Shown: positions 11,729-24,857, counted from the first letter of the stretch. The stretch: DNA of 64,000 bases from Adiantum capillus-veneris (GCA_014529385.2 CM043944.1:83064884-83128883), one strand, 5' to 3'. Notes: a model not told the origin generated them from the sequence alone. A program made the numbers and translations.

Positions 11729-11740
11729 TGGTATCAGAGC
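11729..11740 (+). other. COP1a primer binding site
   Basis: TGGTATCAGAGC, the standard initiator Met-tRNA primer site of Ty1/copia elements, 2 nt after the LTR. Confidence 0.9.
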
Positions 11741-12088
11741 AGGTTGCGTCCTCCCGGGCTTAGTCGCCAGCTGCTCCAACATACGCCTCCTCACTTTCTC
11801 CGATTTCAGTGAGCTATGGAAAGCGTTCCTAGGTCGACAAAAATTTCGGATGAGCTTGTAGAGCTCACTCTACTCAGATTTTTGATTCGAGCTCATTTTG
11901 ACCTCCGTTTCCACTACAGACAGGTTTGCACATGCAATTTCGTCATTTTGTGCAAAATTTCTATCAGTGCCGATTTCTGCATAACAGGTGCCTTACAGCC
12001 TTCTACGGTTTGTGCTATATAGCACGTGTTGTTCCCAATCTGTTTCTCCTATTTTCGGGCAGTTTTCACATCAGGAGCAGCATTTACC

Positions 12089-15000
12089 ATGGCTGACAAC
12101 AACAACACAGATGTGTTCAATATGTTTGCTGCTGAGGACAGGTTGGATGGGGACAATTACCCTATATGGGCTTATATGATGCAACATGTTCTTATGTCAA
12201 AGGGTGTCTGGAATATTGTGCAGGGCATTGATGTACGTCCTGGTTCTGAGGATGCAGCGATGTTGAGGATGTTGTAGGTCTTGCTGCAAGGATTTCTGCT
12301 TTTAGAGTTGTTTTTCCTACGGCAGAACAAGCTCCTTGGGATGTAAAGGATGCACAGGCTCATGCATTGATTTCATTGTCTGTGAAGCGCACCATTGTTC
12401 CTCACATCCGTTCAGTAAAATCAGCAAAACAGGCTTGGGATATTTTGGCTGGTCTTTATGCAAGTCGCAATGAGGCTAAAATTGCTTTGTTGCGTAAAGA
12501 GCTGGAGTCAAAGATTATGCATGAGGAAGATGATATGGACACTTTCCTTGCTAGTGTCAAGGATATCAATGAGCAGCTTATTTTTGCAGGTGAAGTCATT
12601 TCAGATAGTTCCCTTGTGCAGAATGTTCTTGATGCCTTACCAGATTCTTACCAGACTTTCGCTAGTACTTGGAGACTTATGACCCAAGGAAATCCAGAAG
12701 TTGTCAAGTTTGATGCATTATGCACATTGTTGTTGCAAGAGTCACTTTCCAGAAAAAACAGGACTAGACAACGTGCAGTTGAACAGGCTTTTATTGCTTC
12801 TCAAAGAAAGGGTGGTAACAGCAATGCAGCCACTTTTTATGGTTCTGCTGCGAGTGGCAGAAGTTATGTTCCTAATGCTTCTGCTGGCAGCAATTCGTTT
12901 GGAAATTCTGGTGATAAGGGCAAAAAGAAGATGCATTGCCATTATTGTAAAGCTAATGATCACTTGATCAAGTCGTGTCCTAAGTTGAAGGCCAAAGAGG
13001 CTAAGAAGAAAGAGGGTGGTTCCACTAGAAATGCTAGTTTCACTACAAATGCAGCCATTGTTGAGTCTTCTGTGAAAGGAGATTGTGTTGCTGATGTTGA
13101 TGCAGAATGGGCTTTTAGCGCAGAATGCACTTACAATCCTGCTGTCCATGATGCATGCTTGTCAGTTGTGCTGCAGATTCACATGTGTGGTACAAAGCAC
13201 ATTACCTCACATCGTGAATTGTTTACCTCTCTCGAGTCTGTCCCTCTTGGGAATTCAGTCACTTGTGCCAACAACGCCTCTTATCGAGTTCAGGGAGTTG
13301 GAAAGATTGTGCTCACTGCTGCTAATGGCAGTTCTTTCACAATTGTTGATGCACTTTATGTACCTGGGATCAAGAAGAATCTCTTGTCTGTATCCGCACT
13401 TACTAGACTTGGACTTGTAGTCAAATTTGTGGATGACAGATGTACACTTCATGATCTCAGTCTTGGTGATGAAATTATTGCATGTGGGCTTTTGTGTCGT
13501 GGGCTGTATAAGCTCACTTTGTATGACAAGTGTGGACAAAATTTTGCAAATGCTGTTGCAGATTCAAGGGCTATTTCAGATGCAAAACTTTGGCATGCAC
13601 GTTTTGGTCATCTGAATTTTGCCAGTTTGCTGCGTTTGCAGAAATCTGATATGGTTGCTTCTTTGCCACCTCTTGAAGCACCTGTCAAACATGTTTGTGA
13701 AGGTTGTATTTTGGGTAAGATGCAGCGTTCTAAATTTCCAAAGGATGGTTCAGTTCGGGCCACATGCAGGTTGCAGCTTGTGCATAGTGATGTTTGTGGG
13801 CCCATGCAAACTCCATCCTTGGGCAACTACCTGTACTTCGTGACTTTCATTGATGATTACTCTAGACATGCATGGGTATTTCCGCTTCAAGCGAAATCCG
13901 AAGTTTTTATGTGCTTCAAACAATTTCTTGCTATGGCTGAAAATGTCTCGAAATGTACTATGGGCACCCTCCGTTCCGATCGAGGGGGGGAGTATATGTC
14001 TCATGAATTTAATGCATTTGTGGCTAATCGTGGGATAAAACACCAATGTACAGTGCCTTATACACCTCAGCAAAATGGTGTTGCTGAGAGGAAAAACAGG
14101 TCACTGACGGAAATGGCACGATGTATGGTCAAAAGTCAAGCCTTGCCGCATTCTTTTTGGCTTGAGGCCATCATGTGTGCCACTTATGTACTTAACAGGT
14201 GTCCTACAAAAGCTTTGCAGTCTATTACTCCATATGAAGCATGGCATGATAGAAAGCCTTCTATTGAGCACATGCGTGTTTTTGGCTGTTTGGCATATGC
14301 TTTGGTGCCACAAACACAGCGCAAAAAATTGGATGATAAGGCTGTCAAATGTATTTTTGTTGGTTATAGTGCTGAAAGCGAAGGTTACAGGTTATATCAT
14401 CCGCAAACAAAGCGTATTCTGGTTTCATGGATGTAGTGTATGTGGAAGATTCTGTTCAGCCCTTGCTGTCATGCAATGGAGACAGTAATGTAAGCTCACA
14501 AGACATTTATGACACTTTGTTGCGTCTTTTTAGTGGTGGAAATACGAATGTAAGTTCCAATGAGGCAAATGTACAGCCTATGGGGGTTTCTGAATCAGCA
14601 TATTACTCATGCAGATGTACATGATGTACTTGATGAGGAAAGGGTTGAAAATGAGCACGCTAGAGGTATGCCAAAATGGCTGGTGCACACTTTGCGTGAC
14701 AGTAAATTGGATGCACCTTTGTCTAGTCGTACTCGTTCAGGCTCTCGCCATGCATCCTATGCATCAGATTGTAATGCTTTGGTTGTGTCTAACTTACATG
14801 ATGTTTAGGAGCCTCTGTCTTTTGATAAAGCACAGAATTCGAAAAATTGGATGGTTGCCATGCAATCAGAATATGATGCACTTATAGAAAATGACACATG
14901 GACTTTATGTGATTTGCCTCCGGCCAAAAAGGTCATTGGTACAAAGTGGGTTTACAAGTAGAAACGCAAGCCGGATGGAGAAATCGATCGCCATAAGGCT

Positions 15001-15461
15001 CGACTTGTTGCAAAGGTTTATGCACAACAAAAAGGCATAGATTATGAAGAGACTTTTGCTCCCACTTTTCCTATGACTACTGTGCGTTTTCTATGTGCAT
15101 TGGAAGCTCATTTTGGTTGGGATGTACATCAATCAGACATTGTTACAGCTTTCTTGAATGGTGACATATTTGAGGAAGTTTATGTAACGCAGCCTCGCGA
15201 TTTTGTCACAAAAGGACAAGAGGACAAAGTGTGCAGATGTAAGAAGGCTTTGTATGTGCTGAAGCAATCTCCTCGTGCTTGGTATGAGAAAGCTGACACT
15301 CATTTGGTTAAACGAGGCTTTCGTAATAGTCCAACAGAAAGCACATTGTATGTAAACTGTGAGGATGATGTACTTCTCATTGTGGTTCTTTATGTTGATG
15401 ATTTGCTGATCATTGGACCAAATGAGAGACATATTGCTGAATTTAAAGCCGATTTGAATCC
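12089..15461 (+). pseudogene. COP1a gag-pol polyprotein (broken)
   Basis: The ATG at 12089 starts gag (MADNNNTDVF). A 1-nt deletion near 12258 shifts the frame, and the same polyprotein continues in the long frame ending at 14436. Seen in order: gag UBN2-type region, zinc knuckle CHYCKANDHLIKSC (about 12937-12978), GAG-pre-integrase LWHARFGHLNFASL (about 13588), integrase core with the VHSDVCGPM, SDRGGEYMS and PYTPQQNGVAERKNR blocks, then after further frameshifts near 14430 and 14600 the reverse transcriptase with LYVDDLLI (about 15388). The protease catalytic box is missing: compared with COP1b, 17 nt are deleted at about 13190. A TAG replaces a coding triplet at 14959. Confidence 0.9.
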
Positions 15462-15462
15462 T

Positions 15463-16192
15463 ATTCCCCTTTTGTGAGAGCTTTAGGTAATCAATTAATG
15501 CAACTAAACTCTTATTGGACCCCTTTGTCTCCTGACCAATATGAATCAGGCAAGCCATTGGGATGATGAATGCTCATTGGACCCCTTGGGAGACTGTCCA
15601 ATAGTCTTCTAGAGATCTTAATTCTTATTAGTTCTTTTATTAAGTGTTTTTAAATTAATTAAACTAGATTTACTCTAACCTAATTCTCATTGTTCCACCT
15701 CCATTGCCATCCAATAGGATTTGAGCACACCTTGTGGGTATCTGGGCTAGGGAGCTGACATGTGTCCCTCATTCCCTTTATGTAAAGGGAGCTTGTGTGT
15801 GCATGTGTGTGTGCATTTCTCTCTCATCCCCTACTTGCAAGGCTTGCCCCCTTCTATGTAGGGATTTTGAAGAATTTTTGGGACACACACAAAGCATCCA
15901 ATTTCCCTAGTGTTTGGCCTTTGGACACCTCCTTTGAATTTTGGAACCTTAGCATTTTGGAAGTCTTAATGGGCTGAACCTTAGGATCTTTTTAGCCTAT
16001 TGTTGCACCTTGCTCTTTTGCAGATGCCCCCCTCTTTGGATCCGTATTTTCCCTCCTTTGGATCCCTAATGTGGCCGATCTACCAGCTTAACCAATATTC
16101 TAGCTTTTTCTCCCCTGGCACTTCCCCATATTAAATGATCAGTTTAACATGAGAAAATCATTTAGGAGAATTAGATATCAGTTATTATGACA
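15463..16192 (-). repeat. Inverted fragment of a GYP-A-type LTR
   Basis: On the minus strand this begins TGTCATAATAAC at 16192 and follows the 5' LTR of GYP-A (57740 onward) for about 730 bp, with small indels. The inner LTR end is missing: at 15462 it is fused to the broken COP1a reverse transcriptase. Both partners are truncated at the junction, so a rearrangement or deletion made it. Confidence 0.85.
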
Positions 16193-16610
16193 GATACTAT
16201 CACAAGTCAGTGCACTAGTTTGTCAATTCTTCCATATTGTATATATTTTATTTCACCAAAATTTATCATCCATATGTGTGTAAAGGGCATCTCAATTATC
16301 AATGTCATGTCATGATGCATGGAGGGACACACTCTTGGAGCCACATGGAGGTTTAACCAAAAGGGACCACAAGAAGACTTTGCAGTCCTAAATCATACAT
16401 ATTTTGTTGGAAGTTTTGGCATCCACCTCCACTCTGCATTTGAAGAAGTCATCAAAAGTCAAAATTTAGCCCACAACGTGAATAATCTTCGTAAATTTTT
16501 TCCTAATTTTTGGAGTTATCACCAGTGAGATATGATTTTGCTGGTGGACCCCAGTCTATCCACTTTTATCACAAGTCACCCATAGTGTTCTCTCACCTCC
16601 TTTCACACTA

Positions 16611-16612
<2 letters not shown>

Positions 16613-16675
<63 letters not shown>
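16613..16675. repeat. (AC)n microsatellite
   Basis: AC dinucleotide run of about 63 bp. Confidence 0.95.
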
Positions 16676-16678
<3 letters not shown>

Positions 16679-17293
16679 TCATTCCTCTCCATCCCTCACT
16701 CAAACTATCACCTTTCATGGCTTTGCTCACCCTCTTTACCATTACCCTGTCCTCTCACACCCATAGCTCTCTTTTGAAGCTCTACCCACATACACCATCT
16801 CCATATCTCTCTCTATTACTCCCATATTACAATTTTATTTCACCTTTTCAAAAATTCATAAAAATTTAGCAACCTAGCCATGCTTAATCTCTAAAAAATG
16901 GGGAGTTTTTAAATCAATAAAAACCCTCATTTCTTTGTGGTGTTCAACTATCGCAACGGCATGAAGAGAGGAAGAACAAGACTGGTGGTCACTTTCAACA
17001 ATTTACGCACGCGTGAGTCCAAGATTCCTCAAGGATTCACAATTTAAAGGTTTACCCATCTCATTCATCGCTCTTTTCTTGACCCTTCAAGTCACTCTAC
17101 TCGTTGTAATTATAGTACTAACCTTTTCTTAGTGATTACAGACACTAACTACTAACCCTCTCTTGTAAATTGCACCCACTCTACTCTATCTTGGAGAAGT
17201 CAACCTCACACAAGAAATCACTCACCTCTGTAGAATCTTCTCTATTTCACCTCATTTAAGAGCTTGAGCATAAAGTCCATCTCTAGAGCTCCC

Positions 17294-17295
<2 letters not shown>

Positions 17296-17347
<52 letters not shown>
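17296..17347. repeat. (GA)n microsatellite
   Basis: GA dinucleotide run of about 52 bp. Confidence 0.95.
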
Positions 17348-17350
<3 letters not shown>

Positions 17351-18423
17351 TTGCTAACTTGGACACTTGAGAGAGAGTGTGAAAGGATCAAGAAGAGCCA
17401 AAAATCCCCACAAGCTTCTTCTCATATGCTTGTGCCATTGTCCAACTATACTTCAATTAGAATGCTTCACACTTGCCAATGAGGTGGGAACATCTCATAA
17501 TGCAACTCAAGCACACCACACACTTTTCCACTCTTTTCATGATAGAACTCCCCCCCTCCTACTTTGGACTCTTCTTGGCAAGTGGAGACACCACACATAC
17601 TTGTTAAGTTTACACAAAGCAAGTGTGTGATACTTTGGACATGTGGCCTAGCCAAGCTTAGTAAATAGAGACTAGAGTCAACTTACTAAATGAGGAAGGG
17701 ATGACATAGCCTTAGTCTTTAGCTTTTCCCTTTCATTTAACAAAATCCATAAACTTACCTTCTTATTAATTAGCTTGATGCAAGACCTTTGCACAAACCC
17801 TAGAGGCTTATGAAGCTGACCTAGGACTACAACCTACCTTCTAATTTAGGACCTGCTGAATTAGGATAATCTTTGGTAAAAATAACTCACCCTTTGGGAT
17901 TTAAAGCTTTCCCCTCTTGTGCAAAACCTTAGCACAATGCTTTGGAGGTTCTGCCAAGCTGATTCCCACAACTTGCTAAATTTAGATAATTTGTGGCAAG
18001 TTAGAATTCCACCTTAAAACATCCTAGACTTCATACTGGAGCCTAAAGAGCTATTCTAAGGACTTGATATTAGCACATTCACTTTCTATTTTTATACTCC
18101 TATAATTTATCATCTCCTTTGTCTTGTAACTTTGATCAAGGGTGCCTAGAATACATTTATCCTTCCTTGATATGTATCTATGACTAAGATAATTAGTTAA
18201 CTATTACCCTTGATCTTTTATAGATTTGTTTTGTTTTGGTCCCAAGCCTTGATCGGGTTGGTCCATCAACACTTAATCAATGTCCTTGTTCTCTTTGTAT
18301 TTTTTTTGAACTTAAGTGGCCAAATTAAGATGGAAAATACTTTTAGAAGGTTAAAAATTAATATTAATGAAATATTAATTTAAGACTCATTGGGCAAGAG
18401 CAACTAGTGAGACCTTCGTAAAA

Positions 18424-21400
18424 GTGGGAGAAAAGCCATACAATGCACTGATAGATCATGGATCAGAGTTTAACCTCATGTTAAAGAGTCTATATCAAAA
18501 GGGAAAATGGCCAATCGATATAAACCATGGATGGATGATTTTTGTATCAAATAACTCATCATGGGAGCTAAACGGAGGTTGTCCAAATGTAAGGATGACT
18601 ATAGGGGATGTGAAAGATGACAAAAAATCTTTGTATAGGAGATGTCTACATATCCTCTTATCCGTGGGCAACCATACTTCACTACTACTTGCATGGAAAC
18701 AAAGGTGATGGATGATGGATTAGCTTATGCTAGGATAAGGAGCAGGGATGGACTGTCCAATTCCCTACTATTTGTATGGACCATGAAAGGAACCATGACA
18801 CTCTTAAAGAGCAACCCTTGCCAAAGACAAAAAAAGAATTCAAGGACTATAGGGATATGAGGGGTTTTAGCCATGTACCATTGTAGAGCGGGTTGTAGTG
18901 GTACAAGAAGAGAAAAGTTTTCTCATGTTCCATATGCAAAGGAGATATTTTCTACAGGGTTTGTAGGAGTAATAAACTATGGATATATCGCTTTTACAAA
19001 GTGATTTAAGTAGGGTGAACGGTAATATGTAAATAGTGTACAAAAAGGCTTAAGAAACAATGGTTTGTTAGAGTATTATGAGTGCATTGCAACTTTGTCT
19101 GATGAGTTTTCATTTTTGGATATTTTCTACAGGTTTTGTAGGAGTAATAAACTATGGATATATCGCTTTTACAAAGTGATTTAAGTGGGGTGAACGGGAA
19201 TATGTAAATAGTGTACAAAAAGGCTTAAGAAACAATGGTTTGCTAGAGTATTATGAATGCATTGCAACTTTGTTTGATGAATTTTCATTTTTGGATTGTA
19301 ATTTGCGTATGAGAAATGAGGCTATGAAAGTATGCTCTATAGAAATTCACAAAGTCATTGAGGATTTTAAAAATGCTCAAGGTGTTGATGTATGAGTGGA
19401 GACCAAGTATAAGTCTGTGGAAAATAAAGTGAATCAGTGACATTACCTCTACGAAAAGATACAAGGAAAAGATGGAGCAAGATGCCTTGCAACCTAGTCG
19501 TCTTGACCCAATCAAGATCAAGATTGGAAATAAGCTTATGCATGATCATGGTTGCGAGGATAGTTTGACACAATCTGGAAGAATATTTTTTGAATAAATG
19601 CTTGCTAAACATAAAAAGGCTTTTGCATTTGAGATGCATAAGATAGGATGTGTTGATCCTTCCATTATTGCTCCTATGGTAATCTTTACGATCCATCATG
19701 TACCTTGGAACTTGCATCCTATTCTAGTTCCAAATGCTCATTTGCCCAAACTCATTGAGTTTCTTAATGAAAAGACCAAGATGGGTATTTTGAAGCCTTC
19801 TTCTGCTCCATATTCAAACATGTGGTTCACAATTCCAAAAAAGTGATTTTTTACACTTTATCTAGGATTTGCAAGGATTTGCAACATGTGAACAAGGTTA
19901 AAAATTAGAAATGTGGGTAGCTGGCCAATTGTAGATGAGTTTGCAGAGGTATTTATAGCAAGGGCGATATATTCTATGGGAGATTTGTACGTAGGGTATG
20001 ATCAATTCCAACTAGCAATGTGGAAGACAAAGACTTGACTACCACGAGGACACCTTTGGGTTTGGTAAGGATGTACACCTTACCTCTGGGAGAAACTAAT
20101 TCAGTTGCACATATGATGAATGGTATGAACAAGGTGTTACGATACTTCATATCTCAAATTATCATGCCCTTTCTTAACTATGTGCTGATCAAAGGATGTG
20201 AAGCAAGTGATATAGATGGGGCTCTAGATTTGAGGGGGTGCCTCAAGTATGTGACAAATCTTATCAATGATTGTGATAAATGTGATAAAGAGTATTTTAT
20301 AGGAGCAAATGTAATAGGAAATTGATTGTCTACTCCTTCTTGGAATGATCACAAACTCCTCAACTTTTTACATTTTTATGTTGAGGTGGATTACCTACAT
20401 AAATTCCTTGAATCCAGAATTTAAGCATATTGTGGGTAAAGATAATCTAGTTGTAGGTGTGCTTTCTAGATCAAGGTATGAAAATGAAAAAATGGTTGTC
20501 AAGGGTAATGATGTAGGCACGAGGTTTTATAGCATCTCTAATGCCAAAAGTAATCATGTTTTCCTATTACATGCACTTGAATCATTTATAGAGGACCTCT
20601 ATGAAGGTGATTGATTACTCATTGTATGCTATTTGAGCACTTTGACAAGGCAAGAACGTTGGACTGATCAAGAGTTCAAAGAATTGTAGAAAGGCCTATG
20701 GATACTTTTTGAAAGATGGGTACTTGTGGAAGCATCAACAAAAGAAAAGGGATGCCGCTAAGAGTTTTGAATGATAGTGACACTCAAAGTGAACTTATCA
20801 AAAAGTTTCATGAGGGTCTTTATGTTGGGCATAGAGGTGTATGGCCCACCTTTACTAAAATGAAAGATAGATATTGGTGGAAAGGTATGTATGAATATGT
20901 ATCTCACTTTGTGGAATCTTGAGAAACCTATCAAATGTATTCAAATATGTGTCATCGTGATGGATTGCACCCTACTTACCCATTGACCATACACTATAAG
21001 TGGGTAGTAGATCTAGTTACACTACCATTCAACTTATGGAAAATGAGATACATAGTGCTTGCACAAGAAGACTTAATGAACCAGGTTGAAGGTTGTGCTC
21101 TAAGAACAAAAGCATGGAATGAATATGTAAGTCTCTCTTGGAAGTAGTGATTATCCATTATGGTTGTGTTGGAAAAATAAAAACAAAGAGGGGTGAGTTG
21201 GTGTATGACGACAAAGCTATGGAATTTTTCTCTAGGTTGGGCATTAAACTTGCTCTCATCACTGCATGCAATCCTGAAGGAAATGACAAATGAGAGCATG
21301 GGCATCCTCCTATCATTAAAGCTTTGGCTAATTCATGCAAAGGTAAACTCGGAGAGTGGCCTAGGTTATTGCCTTATGCTTTATGGGCTGATCATATAGC

Positions 21401-22170
21401 AAATAGCTCATTTATTGGTTATATGTTTTTTAAGTTGATGTATGGTAAGAAACTTGTAAGTTAAATATGGCTCTCCTAATGGATCCAAAAAATGTAAGTT
21501 CACTACATTACATTTAGTAGTGTAATGAAACTAAACACCAAAGGAAAGCCAAGGCAAGAAAAGCAGAAGGAAGAAATGGATAGTCGACCATGTATTTTAT
21601 AGGGAGATGAAAAGTCTTTTGGCTTTCCATTTCCATTGGGCTTTTCATTTCTTAAACTCTTCCTTTACTTATGCATTTGACATCTTTTGAAAAGATTTTT
21701 ATTTTTCTAAGATTGGGGAGCCCTACTGCCACTGGTTGAGGGTGTAATTCCCACATGGAATGTATTGCCTTGGAAGGATGTAATGAACAAGGAAGACCTT
21801 CCTTCTTTGTGCATCTACCAATTAGAAAGAAGGCCTCAAGATATTGAGAGTGTAATAGCATGATTGAAGGATTCAATGTTAAAAAATAAAGACAAGTTTA
21901 ACAAAAGACATAGGCTCATACCTAAAGCTATTGAGGAAGGTGAATGGGTGTTGGTGTATGAAAATAGTCTTGACAACCAACATTCAACAATAAGAAGGAT
22001 CAAGTCGTTCAAAAGAAGAGGTGACAAAGATTCTTTTGACTCACAAGAAGTCAAAATGAGTATCATGATGAAAATGATATGGATGAGGATGAAGGAAGAG
22101 AGGATAATGCACTAGACTTCATTGAAGATGAAAATGATATCAACATGTATGTTGACTTAAATGAAGACTG
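18424..22170 (+). pseudogene. GYP-C protease / RT / RNase H / integrase (broken)
   Basis: Protease-like ALIDHGSEFNLM lies near 18450, where D-H-G stands for the catalytic D-S/T-G. A reverse transcriptase N-terminal block (VPWNLHPILVPNAHLPKL) is at about 19699-19752. The catalytic LDD box reads FLNYVLIKGC (about 20170), so both catalytic aspartates are lost. RNase H end: NPEFKHIVGKDNLVVGVLSR (about 20415). The integrase zinc domain piece is at 20716-20922 and the core at about 21000-21470 (VLAQEDLMNQVEG; ERGHPPIIKALANSC). An acidic tail ends at the TGA 22168-22170. Many stops and indels. Confidence 0.8.
18946..19295 (+). repeat. 175-bp tandem duplication within GYP-C
   Basis: Two adjacent copies, 18946-19120 and 19121-19295, differ at only a handful of positions. 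The start TATTTTCTACAGG recurs exactly 175 bp later. It lies between the protease and RT blocks and is a recent local duplication. Confidence 0.9.
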
Positions 22171-22217
22171 AACTTGCAAAAAGATACGTGTGGCACATGC
22201 CGGAGGATGTACAGGTT

Positions 22218-22250
22218 TAGAGGGGGTGGATGTTGTGTTGTGGCACATGC
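22218..22250 (+). repeat. GYP-C polypurine tract and start of 3' LTR
   Basis: TAGAGGGGGTGGA (22218-22230) is followed by TGTTGTGTTGTGG. This is the usual polypurine tract/LTR junction just after the pol stop. The LTR is cut at 22250 by COP2; its continuation is inferred at 41938 onward. Confidence 0.55.
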
Positions 22251-22521
22251 TGAAGGAGAGGAGTCGAGAGCACAGCGGAAGCGGAAGAAAAATACGCACA
22301 CACACATTCACACACGCACCATCATAGCCACACACACATGTTGGAGGGGGAGAGCCGTCATACCACACTGTGTGACCTCGTTCTTTCTTCTCTATCTTAT
22401 GCACTAAGGCACAATATACATTGTACTTAGTGTTAGTGACTCACACAAATGTATAGCTGTACACTTAGGGTTAATAGCAGTTAGTGATGGGTGGTCGGTC
22501 ACATGGCCATTAAACCTAACA
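22251..22521 (-). repeat. COP2 3' LTR (271 bp)
   Basis: On the minus strand it starts TGTTAGGTTTAATGG and ends CTCCTCTCCTTCA. It matches the 307-bp LTR at 41626-41932, apart from a segment present only in the latter. Confidence 0.9.
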
Positions 22522-22576
22522 TTCTCCCACTTGATGGTCAATGTGGGAGACCATAAGAATGGAAGAGAACCACTCT

Positions 22577-24822
22577 TCACCCAATGCCCACCAACTCACG
22601 ACAGTGTTGAAAGTGATGGCTGGAGAGACTTTTAGTGACTGCATCCGATGTGTTCTCTAACATAGGAATCTTCATTAAATCAAGGATCTTGTTTGCCAGG
22701 CATTCACGACTAAAGTGATAACGCACATCAATGTGTTTTGTTCTAGAATGAAACACTGGATTGTTAGCCAAGGTAATAGCACTCTCACTGTCACAATGAA
22801 GAATTGGTGTACACTGCTCCAATCCAAGATCTTTCACTAGGTGAGCAATCCAAATAGCTTCTTTGCATGCCTCACTCAATGCAACATACTCTGCCTCTGT
22901 GGTAGAAATGGATGTAAAGTCTTGAAGAACGGATCTCCAAGAAATAGCAGAACTAGCAAATGTGTAAATTCAACCTCTTTTTGATTTACGACTGTCAACA
23001 CAGCCTGCATAATCACTATCTACAAATCCTTGAATGGATGACTCTCCACGACCACATCATAACTATCTATCTGCAGTGCCACTCAAGTATCTGAGAATCG
23101 ACTTGACAGCATCCCAGTGCTTTTTACCAGGGTTAGACATAAATATTTTGACAACTCCCATTGCATGTGCAATGTCAGGTCTTGTAGCCACCATGGCATA
23201 CATGAGACTACCACAAGTTGAAGCATAAGGAACCTTAGCCATTGCAGCTTTTTCCTCAATAGATTTGGGACAGTCGTTCTTGCTAAGTTTCAAATATGCA
23301 GGCAATGGAGTACTCAGAGCCTTCCCCTTCTGTATGTTGAAACAATCAAGAACCTTGTGCACATACTCTTTTTGATAAAGGTACAACAACATTTTCTTAT
23401 GGTCACGAGTAATGCACGTCCCAAAATGCGATTGGCTTCACCCAAATCTTTCATGTCAAATTGACTTTTCAGCTTGGTTTTCAGGTCAGCAATGTCCTTC
23501 TTGGAATGACCAACAATAATCATGTCATCTACATAAAGGATACACATAATAAGTTGTCCATTGGGTTGTCTTTTCACGTAAAGACATGGATCCTCATTAC
23601 TACGCTTATAGCCTAGGGAACGTATAAATGCATCAAAATTTTGATACGATTGTTTGGATGATTGCTTCAAGACATAGAGATTTTTTAGAAGCTTACAAAC
23701 CAAATGTTCTTTGCCCTTTAGCACAAACCCTTCATGTTGCTGCATATAAATCTCTTCCATGTAAGAAAGTTGTAATGACATCCATTTGATCAAGATCCAT
23801 ATCTTCAGTGGCAACCAAAGCAAGCAACATTCTCAGTGTGGTCATCTTGACCACTGGAGAAAAGATTTCCTGAAAATGGACACCATATTCTTGCTTGAAA
23901 CCTTTGGTCACTAAACTAGCTTTGTAATTGTCAACCTTCTTCTTGTGAACCCATTTACAAGGCAATGCTTTCCTACCTTTTAGCAATGGAACAAGTTCCC
24001 ATATTTTGTTCTTTGCAATACTGGACATCTCCCTCTTCATAACATGTTCCCAATGAACCTTATCATTGGCTAGCATAGCCTCTTTGTAACAAGAAGACTC
24101 ACCACTATCTGTCAACAAAATAAAATCCACGCTTGGAACAAAACGTTCTGGCGGATGTGAAACTCTTTAAGATCTCCACGGACAATCAGAACTCGTACTA
24201 GCATGTGAAGTAAGAGGCTCGAGAGCTATCTGGATAGGAGGTGATACAACAAAAAATGTCACTTTGCGGAATTCAACCTCTTTCACTGGTTGTCTATGTA
24301 TGTTAGTCTCATTAAAGAAAACATCACTGCTACAGATCACTGATCAACTTTTCAGATCCCATAAATGATAGCCAAATTGACCATCTACACCATAGCCAAA
24401 TTGACCATCTACACCATAGCCAATGAAGATGCATTTCTTGGACTTAGGATCTAGCTTAGCACGCAACTCCTTGGGAACATGTGCATAAGCTTCACAGCCA
24501 AATGTGCGGAGTTATTCATAAGACAATTTATGTCTTGACCATAACTCCAAAGGTACATGAAACTGTAATGAAGCATGTGGTGATCTATTGTGATCAAGTA
24601 CACAACTGTGTATAATGCTTCAGTCCAAAACGCTTGCGGTAAATTAGCCTGTGATAGCATAGAAATAATCCACTCTTGGATGGTCCTATTCAATCATTTT
24701 GCAACACCATTTTTGGCAGGGGTATAAGGAGCTGTAAGCTCACGCTTAATTCCCCTACTTGAACAGAAGTTTGTAAACTCTTTGGAGACATATTCTCCAC
24801 TATTGTCTGAGCGCAAAGCTTT
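22577..24822 (-). pseudogene. COP2 integrase C-part, reverse transcriptase, RNase H (broken)
   Basis: Read leftward from 24822: the second integrase block KALRSDNSGEYVSKEF (about 24835-24775), then PYTPAKNGVA and an integrase tail with a stop (frame 24693-24451). The reverse transcriptase follows (24130 onward; KWVHKKKVDNYKASLVTKGF, catalytic LYVDDMIIVG near 23530), then the connection region (frame 23392-23063) and RNase H (frame 22879-22577; CDSESAITLANNPVFHSRTKHI). Several frameshifts. The integrase is split from its N-terminal half (34342-34822) by the DNA transposon. Confidence 0.88.
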
Positions 24823-24824
24823 CA

Positions 24825-24857
24825 CATTAGGAAAAATATGGACTCTCCTTGGGCCTT
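24825..24857 (+). repeat. Left terminal inverted repeat
   Basis: Begins CATTAGGAAAAATATGGAC and continues TCTCC-T-TGGGCCTT. It matches the right end in 30 of 33 positions. Confidence 0.9.

Larger units (their letters stand above)
11500..15461 (+). mobile_element. Ty1/copia element COP1a, 3'-truncated
   Basis: Structure: 5' LTR, primer binding site, leader, then gag-pol up to the end of the reverse transcriptase. At about 15461 it stops abruptly, and the following sequence is an inverted GYP-A LTR piece. RNase H and the 3' LTR are missing. A nearly full sister copy (COP1b) lies at 35009-40407 on the minus strand. Insertion at 11500 cut a minus-strand gene. Confidence 0.9.
16193..18400. other. 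Non-coding, microsatellite-bearing, no gene recognised
   Basis: No motif-bearing frame is seen. It holds a long CA and a long GA microsatellite and otherwise AT-rich sequence. It may include decayed leader or gag of GYP-C, but nothing readable supports this. Confidence 0.4.
18400..22250 (+). mobile_element. Ty3/gypsy element GYP-C, degenerate
   Basis: Protease, reverse transcriptase, RNase H and integrase pieces follow in gypsy order on the plus strand, heavily broken. The 3' end has a polypurine tract and the first 20 bp of an apparent 3' LTR before COP2 interrupts it. The rest of that LTR should be right of COP2 (41938 onward). No 5' LTR was found. Confidence 0.8.

Noticed and set aside
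22174-22407. Open frames across the COP2 3' LTR, both strands
   Set aside because: They lie wholly in LTR sequence, have no motif, and equivalent frames are not kept in the other LTR.
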